Notes: generated by a model from the sequence alone, not told the origin. A stretch of 64,000 nucleotides of DNA from DASRWT01 sp963748485 (GCA_963748485.1 CAVVJF010000004.1:1-64000), one strand, 5' to 3'. Shown: positions 25,868 to 34,784, counted from the stretch's first letter. Program-made: numbers and translations.

Positions 25868-25922
25868 CCCTTGAGGAATTGCCCAAGGGATCAGCAGTCA
25901 GCCTGTATCTTGGGCAGCCGAC

Positions 25923-26315
25923 CTACGGCGCCGGCGTGAAGTAAGAGACATGGGCGCTCACCACCCGCCAGCCGTCGGCGGTCCGTACCCAGGTCTGGCT
26001 CTGACGGCCCTCGCGGGCCGACTCCTCCCGGCGAAACTCGGTATTGGCGGTGGCGACGTCGCGGCCGAACGTCGTGATCACCGTGCGCGTGAGCGAGCGC
26101 TTGAGATCCACGTTGGCCCGGGCGCGGCGCGAGCGCATGATCGCGCCATACCCATAGCCGTTGTCCGCGAGCGCGTAGCGGATCACGCGCGGATCGTTCC
26201 AGAAGAGGCTGTCCAGCGTGGGCACGTCGTTGGCCGTGAGCGCCCTCTCATACCGGGTAAAGACGGCAGTGACTTCAGCGACGACCTCGGGGATGTTGAT
26301 GTCGGCGGGACCCAT
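25923..26315 (-). CDS. AtzH-like (DUF3225) protein, SnoaL-like fold
   Basis: A 130-residue protein of the AtzH-like/DUF3225 family (NTF2/SnoaL fold): INIPEVVAEVTAVFTRYERALTANDVPTLDSLFWNDPRVIRYALADNGYG then RTVITTFGRDVATANTEFRRE and SQTWVRTADGWRVVSAHVSYF. In other bacteria this family sits beside allophanate hydrolase and helps process carboxylated urea or biuret intermediates. Here it follows an atzF-like gene by 32 bases, the last gene of the urea locus. Its exact reaction is inferred from that pairing. Confidence 0.78.
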   Translation of the reverse strand: MGPADINIPEVVAEVTAVFTRYERALTANDVPTLDSLFWNDPRVIRYALADNGYGYGAIMRSRRARANVDLKRSLTRTVITTFGRDVATANTEFRREESAREGRQSQTWVRTADGWRVVSAHVSYFTPAP

Positions 26316-26347
26316 GGCGACGTCCTTTCAGGCGATGGGGAAGGCGC

Positions 26348-28126
26348 TCACGCCCCGCCTCCCCCGGCGAGATAGGGGCGCCAGCCGCCCAGCGCGGTGA
26401 TATCCCGGGCGCCCTCGACCGCGTGCGGCTCGCAGAGAAAGCCCTTCACCTCTCCACCGTCATCCAACCGTAAGGTTCCAATGGCCAGCGGCGGCGGAAC
26501 CGCGGCCACGAACCTTCCGAACGCGGCCTCGTCGAGCTCCCACACCTCGACCTCGATGGCGCGGCCCTGCCCGGGCCGGACCCGGATCAGGCCCGGCTTC
26601 GCGGGGACGGTGCCCGCCAGGACGTAGAGACGATACTCGGGGGCAGTGTGCCCAGCGCGGACGAGGCGCGCGCCCCGACCAGTCAGCTCGTGATTGAGCG
26701 GCTGGCCCGTGAGATGCGCGCCCACCACCGCAACGCTGACAGCCCGGCGTCCGCTCGTCACCGTGAGATGGCCCTCCGCGAAGGCGTCGCCCAGCGCGCA
26801 GAGCGCCTCGTCGTGGAAAGCCGGCGCGATCAGCGATAGGCCAAAGGGAAGGCCGCTCGGACGAAGACCGGCAGGGACGGCGATGGCAGAGAGGTCGAGC
26901 AGGTTCACGAAGTTCGTGTAGTAGCCGAGATTGCCGTTGAGCGTGATCGGATCGGCGGCGATACGCGCGTGCGTGTAGATGGTGCCGGCAGTGGGGAGGG
27001 CCAGCACGTCCATGGCCTTCCACTGCTCGCCCGTCTCGCGGCGAAGCGCCTCGAGCCGGTACAGCCCCTCGAAGGCGTCGATCGCGGTGAGCCTCGTGGC
27101 GCCGCCGATGATGGAGCGAACCACCGGGTCCATCGCGTCGGCATGGCGCTCGAAGAAAGGCCGGATCGCGGCCAGGCGCTCGGCCACCCATGGACCCGCG
27201 TAGAGTAGCTCGGCGGCGGCCCGGAACGGCGTGAGGTCGATCTCGATCACGCGCCCACCGATCCCTTCGAGACGTTCGAGCGCCGCCTCGTAGAGATGCG
27301 CCGCGCCCTCGTCGCCGAAGAACTCACGCTGGGCGGGCAGGGGCGCCCCGACGCGGAACCCCGGTCCGAAGGGCGGCGCGGGCGGCCCGCCGGCCCGCGC
27401 ATAGGGATCGGCCGGGTCGAAGCCGGACGCGATGGCGAAGACGGCGGCGGCGTCCTCCGCGTCGCGCGCGAAGATCGACACGCAGTCGAGCGAGCGGCAG
27501 GCCGGCACCACACCGGCGGTGCTGAGCAAGCCCCGCGTGGGCTTGAGCCCCACGATGCCGTTGAACGCGGCGGGGACGCGCCCGGAACCCGCGGTGTCCG
27601 TGCCCAGCGCGAAGGCAACCAGCCCCGCCGCCACTGCCACCGCCGAGCCCGAGCTCGAACCGCCGGAGATGTAGTCCGGGTGGAACACGGACGCGGGCGC
27701 CCCGTAAGGCGAGCGCGTGCCCGCGAGCCCGGTGGCGAACTGGTCCAGGTTCGTCTTGCCCACCAGCACGGCCCCCGCCGCCTGCAGTCGCGCCACGGTG
27801 GTGGCGGTGCGCTCCGCCTTGTAGGCGAAGGCAGGACAGCCCGCCGTGGTGGGCAGCCCCGCGACGTCGATGTTGTCCTTGACCGCGAAGGGCACTCCGA
27901 GGAGCGGGAGGGCGGCGCCGGCCTGGCGCCGGCGCTCCGCCTCCCCGAGCTCGGCGAGCGTCGCCTCCAGGGGCCGCACATGGATCCACACGCCGTCGGC
28001 GCCGCGCCGATCGATGGCGGCGTGAACGGCGCGAAGCGCGGCGGCGGGGTCCAGGCGTCCGCTCGCGTAGGCGGAGACGAGCGCGCGGACGCCGGCGACG
28101 GCGGGGGATGGCGGCATGGCGTCCAT
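26348..28126 (-). CDS. atzF: Allophanate hydrolase (AtzF/DUR2 type, two domains)
   Basis: A 592-residue enzyme turning allophanate into ammonia and CO2. The amidase domain (about 1-450) shows the Ser-cisSer-Lys triad in GVPFAVKDNIDVAG, YISGGSSSGSAVAVA and ALGTDTAGSGRVPAAFNG, with LPTAGTIYTHARIAADPITLNGNLGYYTNFVNLLDL being typical of allophanate hydrolases rather than generic amidases. The C-terminal domain (about 465-592, ending VKGFLCEPHAVEGARDITALGGWRPYLAG) is the family's decarboxylating domain. No urea carboxylase gene is in the window, so the source of allophanate may be biuret or triazine breakdown or a carboxylase elsewhere. It lies 13 bases from ureD. Confidence 0.88.
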   Translation of the reverse strand: MDAMPPSPAVAGVRALVSAYASGRLDPAAALRAVHAAIDRRGADGVWIHVRPLEATLAELGEAERRRQAGAALPLLGVPFAVKDNIDVAGLPTTAGCPAFAYKAERTATTVARLQAAGAVLVGKTNLDQFATGLAGTRSPYGAPASVFHPDYISGGSSSGSAVAVAAGLVAFALGTDTAGSGRVPAAFNGIVGLKPTRGLLSTAGVVPACRSLDCVSIFARDAEDAAAVFAIASGFDPADPYARAGGPPAPPFGPGFRVGAPLPAQREFFGDEGAAHLYEAALERLEGIGGRVIEIDLTPFRAAAELLYAGPWVAERLAAIRPFFERHADAMDPVVRSIIGGATRLTAIDAFEGLYRLEALRRETGEQWKAMDVLALPTAGTIYTHARIAADPITLNGNLGYYTNFVNLLDLSAIAVPAGLRPSGLPFGLSLIAPAFHDEALCALGDAFAEGHLTVTSGRRAVSVAVVGAHLTGQPLNHELTGRGARLVRAGHTAPEYRLYVLAGTVPAKPGLIRVRPGQGRAIEVEVWELDEAAFGRFVAAVPPPLAIGTLRLDDGGEVKGFLCEPHAVEGARDITALGGWRPYLAGGGGA

Positions 28127-28139
28127 CCTTGCCTCGGGG

Positions 28140-28940
28140 CTAGAGCTTGCGCAAGCGGAGAGGAGGCAGGTCGAAGAGCCGGCGGCGACTGGCCGCCCAG
28201 AGTGCCTCCCCCGCCCCGATCAGGGCGGGCGCGGAGCGAGCGAGCACGCGCGCCAGCACGCCGCCGCGCCCGAGTGGGGTCACCCCCACGCGGGCGCCGC
28301 ACGGCCGGGCGCCGAGATCCGCCTGCAGCCCTCGCGCGGCGGCCTCCCAGTCCGTGCGGCCTTCCGTCACCGCGAGGAACACCCCCGCATAGCTCATCCC
28401 CTCGGCCCCGCCGAGCAGGCTCCAGCGGGCATCCCCCTCGAGCCGCGCGCGCTCGTGACAGAGGGGACCACGGCCGTCGCGTATGTCGAGCCGGAGATCG
28501 AGCTCGGCGAATGCCCAGACCTCGCCCCGCGCCGGGCGCCCAGCCGACCACGCGTCCCATACGATGGCGGAGGCGCCCGCCGCGAGCGCGATCTCGGTGC
28601 TCTGATGGAGGCGCGCCTCCGGCGAGGGAATCAGGTGATCAGGGACATACTCGAGATAGGCGCCCGGCCCTACGGCGGCATCGAAGCGGTGCACCGCCGG
28701 CGCGCCCGCACTCCGGTACACGCGCGTGGCCGAGGGCGTGGTGAGGCAGACGCGGCTACCCGCTCCGAGCCTCACGCGCGTCTCGAGCCGGTCGCCCCCC
28801 AGGACGCCGCCGGTGGGATTGAGGAGCATGAGGGCGGCCCCGCCCGCCTCGAGCTCCATGACCTCGAGCGCCTGCAGGGGCAGCGCGTAGCGCCGCTCGA
28901 CGAGCACGGTACGGTCGCCGCGCCGCTCGAACCCGAGCAC
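28140..28940 (-). CDS. ureD: Urease accessory protein UreD (UreH)
   Basis: UreD, scaffold for assembly of the urease nickel centre with UreF and UreG. Core features are FERRGDRTVLVERRYALPLQALEVMELEAGGAALMLLNPTGGVLGGDRL and QSTEIALAAGASAIVWDAWSAGRPARGE. The start is uncertain: GTG at 28940 gives 266 residues, a usual UreD length, while the frame is open to ATG 29060, which would add 40 atypical residues and overlap ureG by 83 bases. No clear ribosome site decides. Its position after ureG and before allophanate hydrolase places the accessory gene at the end of the urease run. Confidence 0.87.
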   Translation of the reverse strand: MLGFERRGDRTVLVERRYALPLQALEVMELEAGGAALMLLNPTGGVLGGDRLETRVRLGAGSRVCLTTPSATRVYRSAGAPAVHRFDAAVGPGAYLEYVPDHLIPSPEARLHQSTEIALAAGASAIVWDAWSAGRPARGEVWAFAELDLRLDIRDGRGPLCHERARLEGDARWSLLGGAEGMSYAGVFLAVTEGRTDWEAAARGLQADLGARPCGARVGVTPLGRGGVLARVLARSAPALIGAGEALWAASRRRLFDLPPLRLRKL

Positions 28941-28977
28941 GAGAAGGCCGTCGCGGCCTACGCGCGGGAGGGCCGGC

Positions 28978-29613
28978 TCAGGACTCGAACAAGAGCTCGC
29001 GACGTATCCAGTCGGCGACGGTCTGGGCCCCGTCTCCGTCGCGGAGGTTGGTGAAGACAAACGGCCGCTCTCCTCTCATGCGCCGGGCGTCCCGCTCCAT
29101 CACGGCCAGGTCGGCTCCGACGTAGGGCGCAAGATCGATCTTGTTGATGACCAGGAGGTCGGAGCGGGTGATGCCCGGCCCACCTTTTCGCGGAATCTTG
29201 TCGCCCTCGGCGACGTCGATCACGTAGATGGTCGCGTCGACCAGCTCCGGGCTGAACGTGGCGGCGAGATTGTCACCGCCGCTCTCCACGAACAAGAGCT
29301 CCAGGCCGGGAAAGCGCCCCAGCAGCTGATGCACCGCCTCCAGGTTGACCGAGGCGTCCTCGCGGATGGCGGTGTGCGGACAGCCGCCCGTCTCGACCCC
29401 GATCACTCGCTCGGCCGGCAAGGCCCCCCGGCGGATGAGGAACTGCGCGTCCTCCTGCGTGTAGATGTCGTTGGTGATGACCGCCATGTCGTAGCGCTCG
29501 CGCAGCAGGCGCGAGAGGCGCTCCACGAGAGCGGTCTTCCCCGAGCCGACCGGCCCCCCGACGCCCACCCGGAGCGGGCGCGGCAGCGCGCGGGCCGCGA
29601 TGGAGGCGCTCAT
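28978..29613 (-). CDS. ureG: Urease accessory GTPase UreG
   Basis: A 211-residue SIMIBI GTPase that loads nickel into urease. P-loop VGVGGPVGSGKTALVERL, then AVITNDIYTQEDAQFL, the metal site VIGVETGGCPHTAIREDAS (C-P-H), ELLFVESGGDNLAATFSPEL and the base-recognition motif LLVINKIDLAPYVG. ATG at 29613 overlaps the ureF stop as ATGA. Normal length; high certainty. Confidence 0.96.
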   Translation of the reverse strand: MSASIAARALPRPLRVGVGGPVGSGKTALVERLSRLLRERYDMAVITNDIYTQEDAQFLIRRGALPAERVIGVETGGCPHTAIREDASVNLEAVHQLLGRFPGLELLFVESGGDNLAATFSPELVDATIYVIDVAEGDKIPRKGGPGITRSDLLVINKIDLAPYVGADLAVMERDARRMRGERPFVFTNLRDGDGAQTVADWIRRELLFES

Positions 29614-30299
29614 GAGCGGAACAGCCGCGCGTCGAGCCCGGCATGCGCGATGCTGGCCAGCTCCAGGCCGGGCGCCCAGCCCCACATGTCGGCGGCATCG
29701 CGCGCCGCCGCCTCCGCCGCCACACGCGCGATCACCGGATGAAGCCGCCACAGCACGCGCTGGCCCTCGAGCTGGCCCAGCCGCATGAGCCGCAGCGCGG
29801 CGCTCACGAGCAGCGAGGTCGCGGAGTAGAGATAGCCCGTCGTCGCCGCCTCCGCGCTCACGTTCAGCGCGCCCGCCGCCATGCCGAACGCCAGCCCGTG
29901 ATGGCCCGGCGCGCCGCCAGCCTCCACCCGCGCCAGGTACGAGGCCAGCGTCGGATGCGCCGTGAGGGCCGTGGCCACGCGGAGGGTCTGGCGCCCCATC
30001 TGCCGGCTCGCCTCACGCAGCTCACGGGCCGGCTTCATGGCCTCGAGCGTCGCGTCGATGTCCTCGCAGACGCCCGTCGTCCCCGCCACAAGAGCGCGGA
30101 GGGCGGCCGCCGCAGCGGTGGCGTCCGTCGGCCCGGCCGCGCCCTCGAGGTGCATCGTGAGGAACGCGGTGAGCCCCTCCGCATCCACCACGCGCCCGTC
30201 CTGGCAGTAGGTCTCGAGGCCGAAGGAATGCGCGTAGCCTCCGGTGGGGAAGGCGGTGTCGGCGAGATGGAGCAGCGGAAGCAGCGCCGGGTCAATCAT
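29610..30299 (-). CDS. ureF: Urease accessory protein UreF
   Basis: A 229-residue all-helical UreF, the link between UreG and the UreD-urease complex. The start LLPLLHLADTAFPTGGYAHSFGLETYCQDGRV and the C-terminal segment SAALRLMRLGQLEGQRVLWRLHPVI are family hallmarks. ATG at 30299 overlaps the ureE 3' end by 8 bases and its stop overlaps ureG. Order ureE-F-G-D is standard. Confidence 0.94.
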   Translation of the reverse strand: MIDPALLPLLHLADTAFPTGGYAHSFGLETYCQDGRVVDAEGLTAFLTMHLEGAAGPTDATAAAAALRALVAGTTGVCEDIDATLEAMKPARELREASRQMGRQTLRVATALTAHPTLASYLARVEAGGAPGHHGLAFGMAAGALNVSAEAATTGYLYSATSLLVSAALRLMRLGQLEGQRVLWRLHPVIARVAAEAAARDAADMWGWAPGLELASIAHAGLDARLFRS

Positions 30300-30801
30300 G
30301 GTGGTGCCCGGCGTGGGCCTGCCCGTGAGTGTGGCCATCGAGCGGGCTCGTGCCCGCCTCGTGACGGTGTCCGCCCCCGCCGACCGGGTCGTAGACGGCG
30401 GCGCGGCGCTCCCAGGGCACCCCGAGCCGGGTGACGAGCTGCTCCATCGCGCTGTCGTCGGGCACGAGGATGATCTCGCCCTCGAGCGCCAGCGAGAAGT
30501 GGCGATTGCCCACGTCGAAGGCGATCCGGATGGCCTCCGCACGGGTACGCGGGAACACGGCGAGCACGGGCTCGGGCCGGCCCTCGACGACCAGGTACCA
30601 GGTGTCCTCGAGCGCGATCACCTCGCCGGGCCGAAGCACGCTGCCGGTGGGAAGCGCGAGGGCGATTTCACGCCCGGCGCTCGTGCGCACGCGCTTGCGC
30701 GTCCAGCGCCGCTCCTCCCACGTGAGCGCAAGAGTGTCCCGCTCGCGGCCGGCCAGAACCTCCGGCCCCACGTGAAGATGCGGCTCCGTGATCACGAGCA
30801 C
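30292..30801 (-). CDS. ureE: Urease accessory nickel metallochaperone UreE
   Basis: A 169-residue nickel carrier. The N-terminal domain has DTLALTWEERRWTRKRVRTSAGREIALALPTGSVLRPGEVI, the central domain ends in RIAFDVGNRHFSLALEGEIILVPDD, and the C-terminal tail is His-rich (GGGGHRHEAGT and DGHTHGQAHAGHHHD), as in high-capacity nickel-binding UreE. GTG at 30801 is chosen as the first start matching the family N-terminus (VLVITE); GTG at 30795 is an alternative. It follows ureC by 46 bases. Confidence 0.9.
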   Translation of the reverse strand: MLVITEPHLHVGPEVLAGRERDTLALTWEERRWTRKRVRTSAGREIALALPTGSVLRPGEVIALEDTWYLVVEGRPEPVLAVFPRTRAEAIRIAFDVGNRHFSLALEGEIILVPDDSAMEQLVTRLGVPWERRAAVYDPVGGGGHRHEAGTSPLDGHTHGQAHAGHHHD

Positions 30802-30847
30802 GCCGGCCCCCGCCCCGTCTCGACTGGCAACGCAGATCGTCCCGGCA

Positions 30848-32563
30848 TCAGAAAAGGAAGTAGCGCTGGGCCATCGCCAGCACCGCCGCAGGCTCGCAGG
30901 TGAGGAGCTGGCCGTCCGCGCGCACCTCGTAGGTCTCCGCATCCACCTCCATACGTGGCACGTAGGCGTTGTGGATCATGGCGGCCTTGGTGATCCCGCG
31001 GCAGCCCCGCACCGCGCTCGCGCGCCGCGCGAGGCCCAGGCGCGTGGGCACGCCGTCTTCCAGGGCGGCCCGCGAGACGAACGTCACCGAGGTCGAGCCG
31101 ATGGCGCGCCCATACGCGGCGAACATGGGCCGGTAGCGCACGGGCTGCGGCGTGGGAATGGAGGCGTTGGGATCGCCCATCGCCGCGGTCACGATGAGGC
31201 CGCCCTTGAGCACGAGCTCGGGCTTGACCCCGAAGAACGCAGGCTTCCACACCACGAGATCGGCAAGCTTGCCGGCCTCGATCGAGCCTACCTCGTGGGC
31301 AATGCCGTGGGAGATGGCAGGGTTGATGGTGTACTTCGCCACGTAGCGCTTGGCACGCTGGTTGTCGGCGCGGCCGTCGCCGGGGAGGGCCCCGCGCTGA
31401 CGCTTCATCTTGTCGGCGGTCTGCCAGGTGCGCGTGATGACCTCCGCGATGCGCCCCATCGCCTGCGAGTCGGACGACAGCATGCTGATGGCGCCCAGAT
31501 CGTGCAGCACGTCCTCAGCGGCGATGGTCTCCGCGCGGATGCGCGACTCCGCGAAGGCGAGATCCTCGGGGATCCGGGCGTTGAGGTGATGGCACACCAT
31601 GAGCATGTCGAGGTGCTCGTCCATGGTGTTCACGGTGAACGGCATGGTGGGATTGGTGGACGACGGCAGGCAGTTCGGCTCGCCGCACACGCGCAGGATG
31701 TCGGGCGCATGGCCGCCTCCCGCGCCCTCCGTGTGATAGGTGTGGATGGTCCGCCCCTTGAAGGCGCGGATGGACGTCTCCACGAACCCCGCCTCGTTCA
31801 GCGTGTCCGTGTGGATGGCGACCTGGGTGTCGGTCTCCTCGGCGACGGAGAGGCACGCGTCGATCGCGGCGGGCGTGGTCCCCCAGTCCTCGTGAAGCTT
31901 GAGCCCGATGGCGCCCGCGGCCACCTGCTCCCGCAGGGGCTCCAGCCGCGAGGCATTGCCCTTGGCGAGGAAGCCGAGATTGATGGGCAGACCCTCGGCC
32001 GCCTCCAGCATCCGGTGGATGTTCCAGGCCCCGGACGCGCAGGTCGTGGCATTGGTGCCGGTGGCGGGGCCGGTGCCGCCGCCGATGAGCGTGGTCAGCC
32101 CGGCGGCGAGCGCCTCGTCCACGAGCTGCGGGCAAATGAAGTGGATGTGGCTGTCGATGCCGCCCGCCGTCACGATGCGTCCTTCCCCGGCGATCACCTC
32201 GGTGGAGGCGCCGACCACCATGCCGGGTGTGATGCCGGCCATGATGTCGGGATTCCCCGCCTTGCCCACCCCGACGATGCGCCCGCCCCGCACGCCGATG
32301 TCCGCCTTCACGATGCCCCAGTGGTCGAGGATCAGGGCATTCGTGATCACGAGATCCAGCACGCCCTCCCCCGACACCGCCCGGGCCGACTGGCCCATGC
32401 CGTCGCGGATGACCTTGCCGCCGCCGAACTTCACCTCGTCGCCGTAGACGGTGAAGTCGCGCTCCACCTCGACGAGGAGCTCGGTATCGGCGAGCCGCAC
32501 GCGATCGCCCACCGTGGGGCCGTAGAGGTCGGCGTACTGGCGCCGCGGGATGCGGAGACTCAT
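30848..32563 (-). CDS. ureC: Urease catalytic subunit alpha
   Basis: A 571-residue UreC, catalytic subunit hydrolysing urea. The carbamylated lysine is in AIGLKLHEDWGTTP; nickel ligands are in GGIDSHIHFICPQ, VAIHTDTLNEAG and TIHTYHTEGAGGGHAPD; the flap MVCHHLNARIPED carries the mobile Cys and His. MSSDSQAMGR-type sequence (SMLSSDSQAMGRIAE) follows. ATG at 32563 overlaps the ureB stop as ATGA. All catalytic residues I can check are present. Confidence 0.97.
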   Translation of the reverse strand: MSLRIPRRQYADLYGPTVGDRVRLADTELLVEVERDFTVYGDEVKFGGGKVIRDGMGQSARAVSGEGVLDLVITNALILDHWGIVKADIGVRGGRIVGVGKAGNPDIMAGITPGMVVGASTEVIAGEGRIVTAGGIDSHIHFICPQLVDEALAAGLTTLIGGGTGPATGTNATTCASGAWNIHRMLEAAEGLPINLGFLAKGNASRLEPLREQVAAGAIGLKLHEDWGTTPAAIDACLSVAEETDTQVAIHTDTLNEAGFVETSIRAFKGRTIHTYHTEGAGGGHAPDILRVCGEPNCLPSSTNPTMPFTVNTMDEHLDMLMVCHHLNARIPEDLAFAESRIRAETIAAEDVLHDLGAISMLSSDSQAMGRIAEVITRTWQTADKMKRQRGALPGDGRADNQRAKRYVAKYTINPAISHGIAHEVGSIEAGKLADLVVWKPAFFGVKPELVLKGGLIVTAAMGDPNASIPTPQPVRYRPMFAAYGRAIGSTSVTFVSRAALEDGVPTRLGLARRASAVRGCRGITKAAMIHNAYVPRMEVDAETYEVRADGQLLTCEPAAVLAMAQRYFLF

Positions 32564-32931
32564 CGGCCGGCGCCCTTGAAGCCGCCCCGCGCCGCGCGCT
32601 CGAGTGCGGCGGCCCGGGCTCCCTCGTCGGTGGGCCCGTCGGTGAGCGCGTTGAGCCCGTGCACCTCACGCGCGCCGGCCAGCTCCACGAGCGTCACCAT
32701 CTTCTCGTCGCCCGGCTCGAACCGTACCGCGGTGCCCGCGGGGATGTTGAGCCGCATCCCAAAGGCCTGCGTCCGCTCGAACGCGAGCTCGCGATTGGCC
32801 TCGAAGAAGTGGAAATGCGAGCCCACCTGTATCGGCCGGTCCCCGGTATTCGCCACCGTCACCTGCACGGTTCGCCGCCCCACGTTCGCGTCGATCTCAC
32901 CCGCTGCCAACACGTATTCACCTGGGATCAT
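32560..32931 (-). CDS. ureB: Urease beta subunit
   Basis: A 123-residue UreB with the standard opening MIPGEYVLAAGEIDANVGRRTVQVTVANTGDRPIQVGSHFHFFEAN and the core FGMRLNIPAGTAVRFEPGD. The C-terminal tail (DEGARAAALERAARGGFKGAGR) is a little longer than average. It is separated from ureA by 64 bases containing a strong hairpin, unusual in an otherwise overlapping operon, and overlaps ureC. Confidence 0.96.
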   Translation of the reverse strand: MIPGEYVLAAGEIDANVGRRTVQVTVANTGDRPIQVGSHFHFFEANRELAFERTQAFGMRLNIPAGTAVRFEPGDEKMVTLVELAGAREVHGLNALTDGPTDEGARAAALERAARGGFKGAGR

Positions 32932-32945
32932 TACCGATCTCCATC

Positions 32946-32972
32946 AGCGGGGGCCCAGAAATGGCCCCCGCT
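32946..32972. repeat. GC-rich hairpin between ureA and ureB
   Basis: Perfect 10-base arms AGCGGGGGCC and GGCCCCCGCT surround a 7-base loop. It lies in the 64-base ureA-ureB gap, directly before the ureB start on the minus strand. No U tract follows, so it is more likely an mRNA stability or translation element than a full terminator. Confidence 0.6.
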
Positions 32973-32995
32973 CTCCCCCATTGGCGGACAATGGG

Positions 32996-33298
32996 TCATC
33001 GTATTGGGCTATGAACCGTGACGAGCTTGGTGCCGTCCGGGAACGTTCCCTCCACCTGCACCTCCTCGAGCATCTCGGGGACGCCGTCCATCACGTCGAC
33101 CCGGCCGAGGATGGTGGTCCCGAAGGCCATGAGATCGGACACCGTGCGACCGTCGCGTATGCCTTCCAGGATTTCGGCGGTGATCAGCGCCAGCGCCTCT
33201 GGGTAGTTGAGCTTGAGGCCGCGCGCGCGCCGGCGGCGGGCAACCTCGGCGGCGACGAAAACCAGCAGCTTGTCCTGTTCACGAGGAGTCAGATGCAT
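32996..33298 (-). CDS. ureA: Urease gamma subunit
   Basis: A 100-residue UreA with the family start MHLTPREQDKLLVFVAAEVARRRRARGLKLNYPEALALI and end VQVEGTFPDGTKLVTVHSPI. ATG at 33298 lies 12 bases after urtE, so the urea importer and urease are in one transcription unit. The gamma subunit contributes to the trimeric assembly with UreB and UreC. Confidence 0.97.
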   Translation of the reverse strand: MHLTPREQDKLLVFVAAEVARRRRARGLKLNYPEALALITAEILEGIRDGRTVSDLMAFGTTILGRVDVMDGVPEMLEEVQVEGTFPDGTKLVTVHSPIR

Positions 33299-33310
33299 GG
33301 CGTCTCGGAG

Positions 33311-34000
33311 CTACACGGTCAGGTGCTGGCGCACGGCGTCCTGGCGCAGGTCCGTGGTGGCGCCGCTCGCCACGATCGCGCCCTTGCGCATGATGGCATA
33401 CGAGCCGGCCAGCCGCCACGCGAACTCCAGATACTGCTCGACGAGGAGCACCGCGATTCCGCGCTCCTTGATCCGCCCGATGGCATCCTCGATCTGCAAG
33501 ATGACGTTGGGCTGAATGCCTTCGGTGGGCTCATCCATGAGCAGCAGCTTCGGGCGCGCGAGGAGCACGCGCGCGATGGCGAGCTGCTGCTGCTCGCCGC
33601 CGGACAGCACGCCGCCCTTGCGGCCGAGGAGGGTCCGGAGCTTCGGGAAGAGCTCGAAGACCTCGTCGTACTCGCCGCGACGGCCGGCGCCGCCGAGCAG
33701 GCCGACACGGAGGTTCTCCGCCACGGTGAGGTTGGGAAAGATCTCGCGGCCCTGAGGCACGTAGCCGATCCCGCACGCCGCGCGCTCCTCGGGCCGGCGC
33801 CCCGCGAGATCGACGCCGTCGAAGACGATGCGTCCGCCGCGAATGGGCAGGAGGCCCATGATGCTCTTGAGGAGCGTGGTCTTCCCCACCCCGTTGCGCC
33901 CCATGAGACAGATCACGCCGCCTGCCGGTACCGTTAGCGAGACGTCCCACAGCACCTGGCTCTCGCCGTAGGCCACGTCGAGCCCCTGGATCTCAAGCAT
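33311..34000 (-). CDS. urtE: Urea ABC transporter ATP-binding protein UrtE
   Basis: A 229-residue LivF-type ATPase. Walker A LMGRNGVGKTTLLKSIMG, signature LSGGEQQQLAIARVLL, Walker B LLLMDEPTEGIQPNVILQIEDAI; the EGIQPNVI variant is typical of UrtE rather than of branched-chain amino acid importers. ATG at 34000 overlaps urtD by 8 bases. Last of five urt genes and directly before ureA. Confidence 0.94.
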   Translation of the reverse strand: MLEIQGLDVAYGESQVLWDVSLTVPAGGVICLMGRNGVGKTTLLKSIMGLLPIRGGRIVFDGVDLAGRRPEERAACGIGYVPQGREIFPNLTVAENLRVGLLGGAGRRGEYDEVFELFPKLRTLLGRKGGVLSGGEQQQLAIARVLLARPKLLLMDEPTEGIQPNVILQIEDAIGRIKERGIAVLLVEQYLEFAWRLAGSYAIMRKGAIVASGATTDLRQDAVRQHLTV

Positions 34001-34784
34001 GGTCCGCGCCCTGCTCGTCCCGGCTCCGGCCCAGGTAGACCTCGAGCACCCGCTCGTCGCGCTGCACCTGATCCACCGGCCCTTCGCAGAGCACGCTGCC
34101 CTCATGGAGGACGGTCACGGTGCGCGCGATGCGCCGGACGAACTCCATGTCGTGCTCGATGACGAGGACGGCCCGCTCCCGCGCCACGTCCTGCAAGAGC
34201 CGGCCTGTCTTTTCGGTCTCCTCGTCGGTCATCCCCGCCACCGGCTCGTCCACCAGCAGCAGCTCGGCATCCTGCACGATGACCATGCCGATCTCGAGCC
34301 ACTGCTTCTGGCCGTGGGAAAGGCCACCGGCGCGCCGCTCCGCCTCCGCTTCGAGCCCGATGGCCTCGAGCGCGGCGTCGACGCGGACCCGCTGTCCCCC
34401 ATCCAGGCGCGCGCGGAGCGTCGCGAGCACGGCCTTGCTGGCGCGGGCGAGGGCCAGCTCCAGGTTCTCGCGGACGGTCAGGTTGGCGAACACCGAGGGG
34501 GTCTGGAACTTCCGGCCGATGCCGAGGGAGGCGATCTCGTTTTCGCGTCGGCCGGCGAGGTCGGTGTTCTTGCCGAAGATGACGCGCCCGGCGGAGGGCT
34601 GCACCTTGCCGGTGATGACATCTAGGAGGGTGGTTTTCCCGGCCCCGTTCGGTCCGATGACGACGCGCAGCTCCTTGTAGTCCATGAAGAAGTTCAGCGC
34701 GTTCAGGGCCTTGAACCCGTCGTACTCGACGGTCACATCCTCCAGATAAATGATCGACCCTCGAGAAGCCGCGTTTGCGGTCAT
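33993..34784 (-). CDS. urtD: Urea ABC transporter ATP-binding protein UrtD
   Basis: A 263-residue LivG-type ATPase: IIYLEDVTVEYDGFKALNALNFFMDYKELRVVIGPNGAGKTTLLDVITG is a near-consensus UrtD opening including Walker A. Signature LSHGQKQWLEIGMVIVQ and Walker B LLLVDEPVAGMTDEETEKT also match UrtD. Its start overlaps the urtC stop (34781-34784). It pairs with UrtE to energise urea import. Confidence 0.95.
   Translation of the reverse strand: MTANAASRGSIIYLEDVTVEYDGFKALNALNFFMDYKELRVVIGPNGAGKTTLLDVITGKVQPSAGRVIFGKNTDLAGRRENEIASLGIGRKFQTPSVFANLTVRENLELALARASKAVLATLRARLDGGQRVRVDAALEAIGLEAEAERRAGGLSHGQKQWLEIGMVIVQDAELLLVDEPVAGMTDEETEKTGRLLQDVARERAVLVIEHDMEFVRRIARTVTVLHEGSVLCEGPVDQVQRDERVLEVYLGRSRDEQGADHA

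Noticed and set aside
30788..33937. Plus-strand open frame of 1049 codons opposite ureC-ureB-ureA-urtE
   Set aside because: Antisense to well-identified urease and urea transport genes; composition typical of GC-rich shadow frames.
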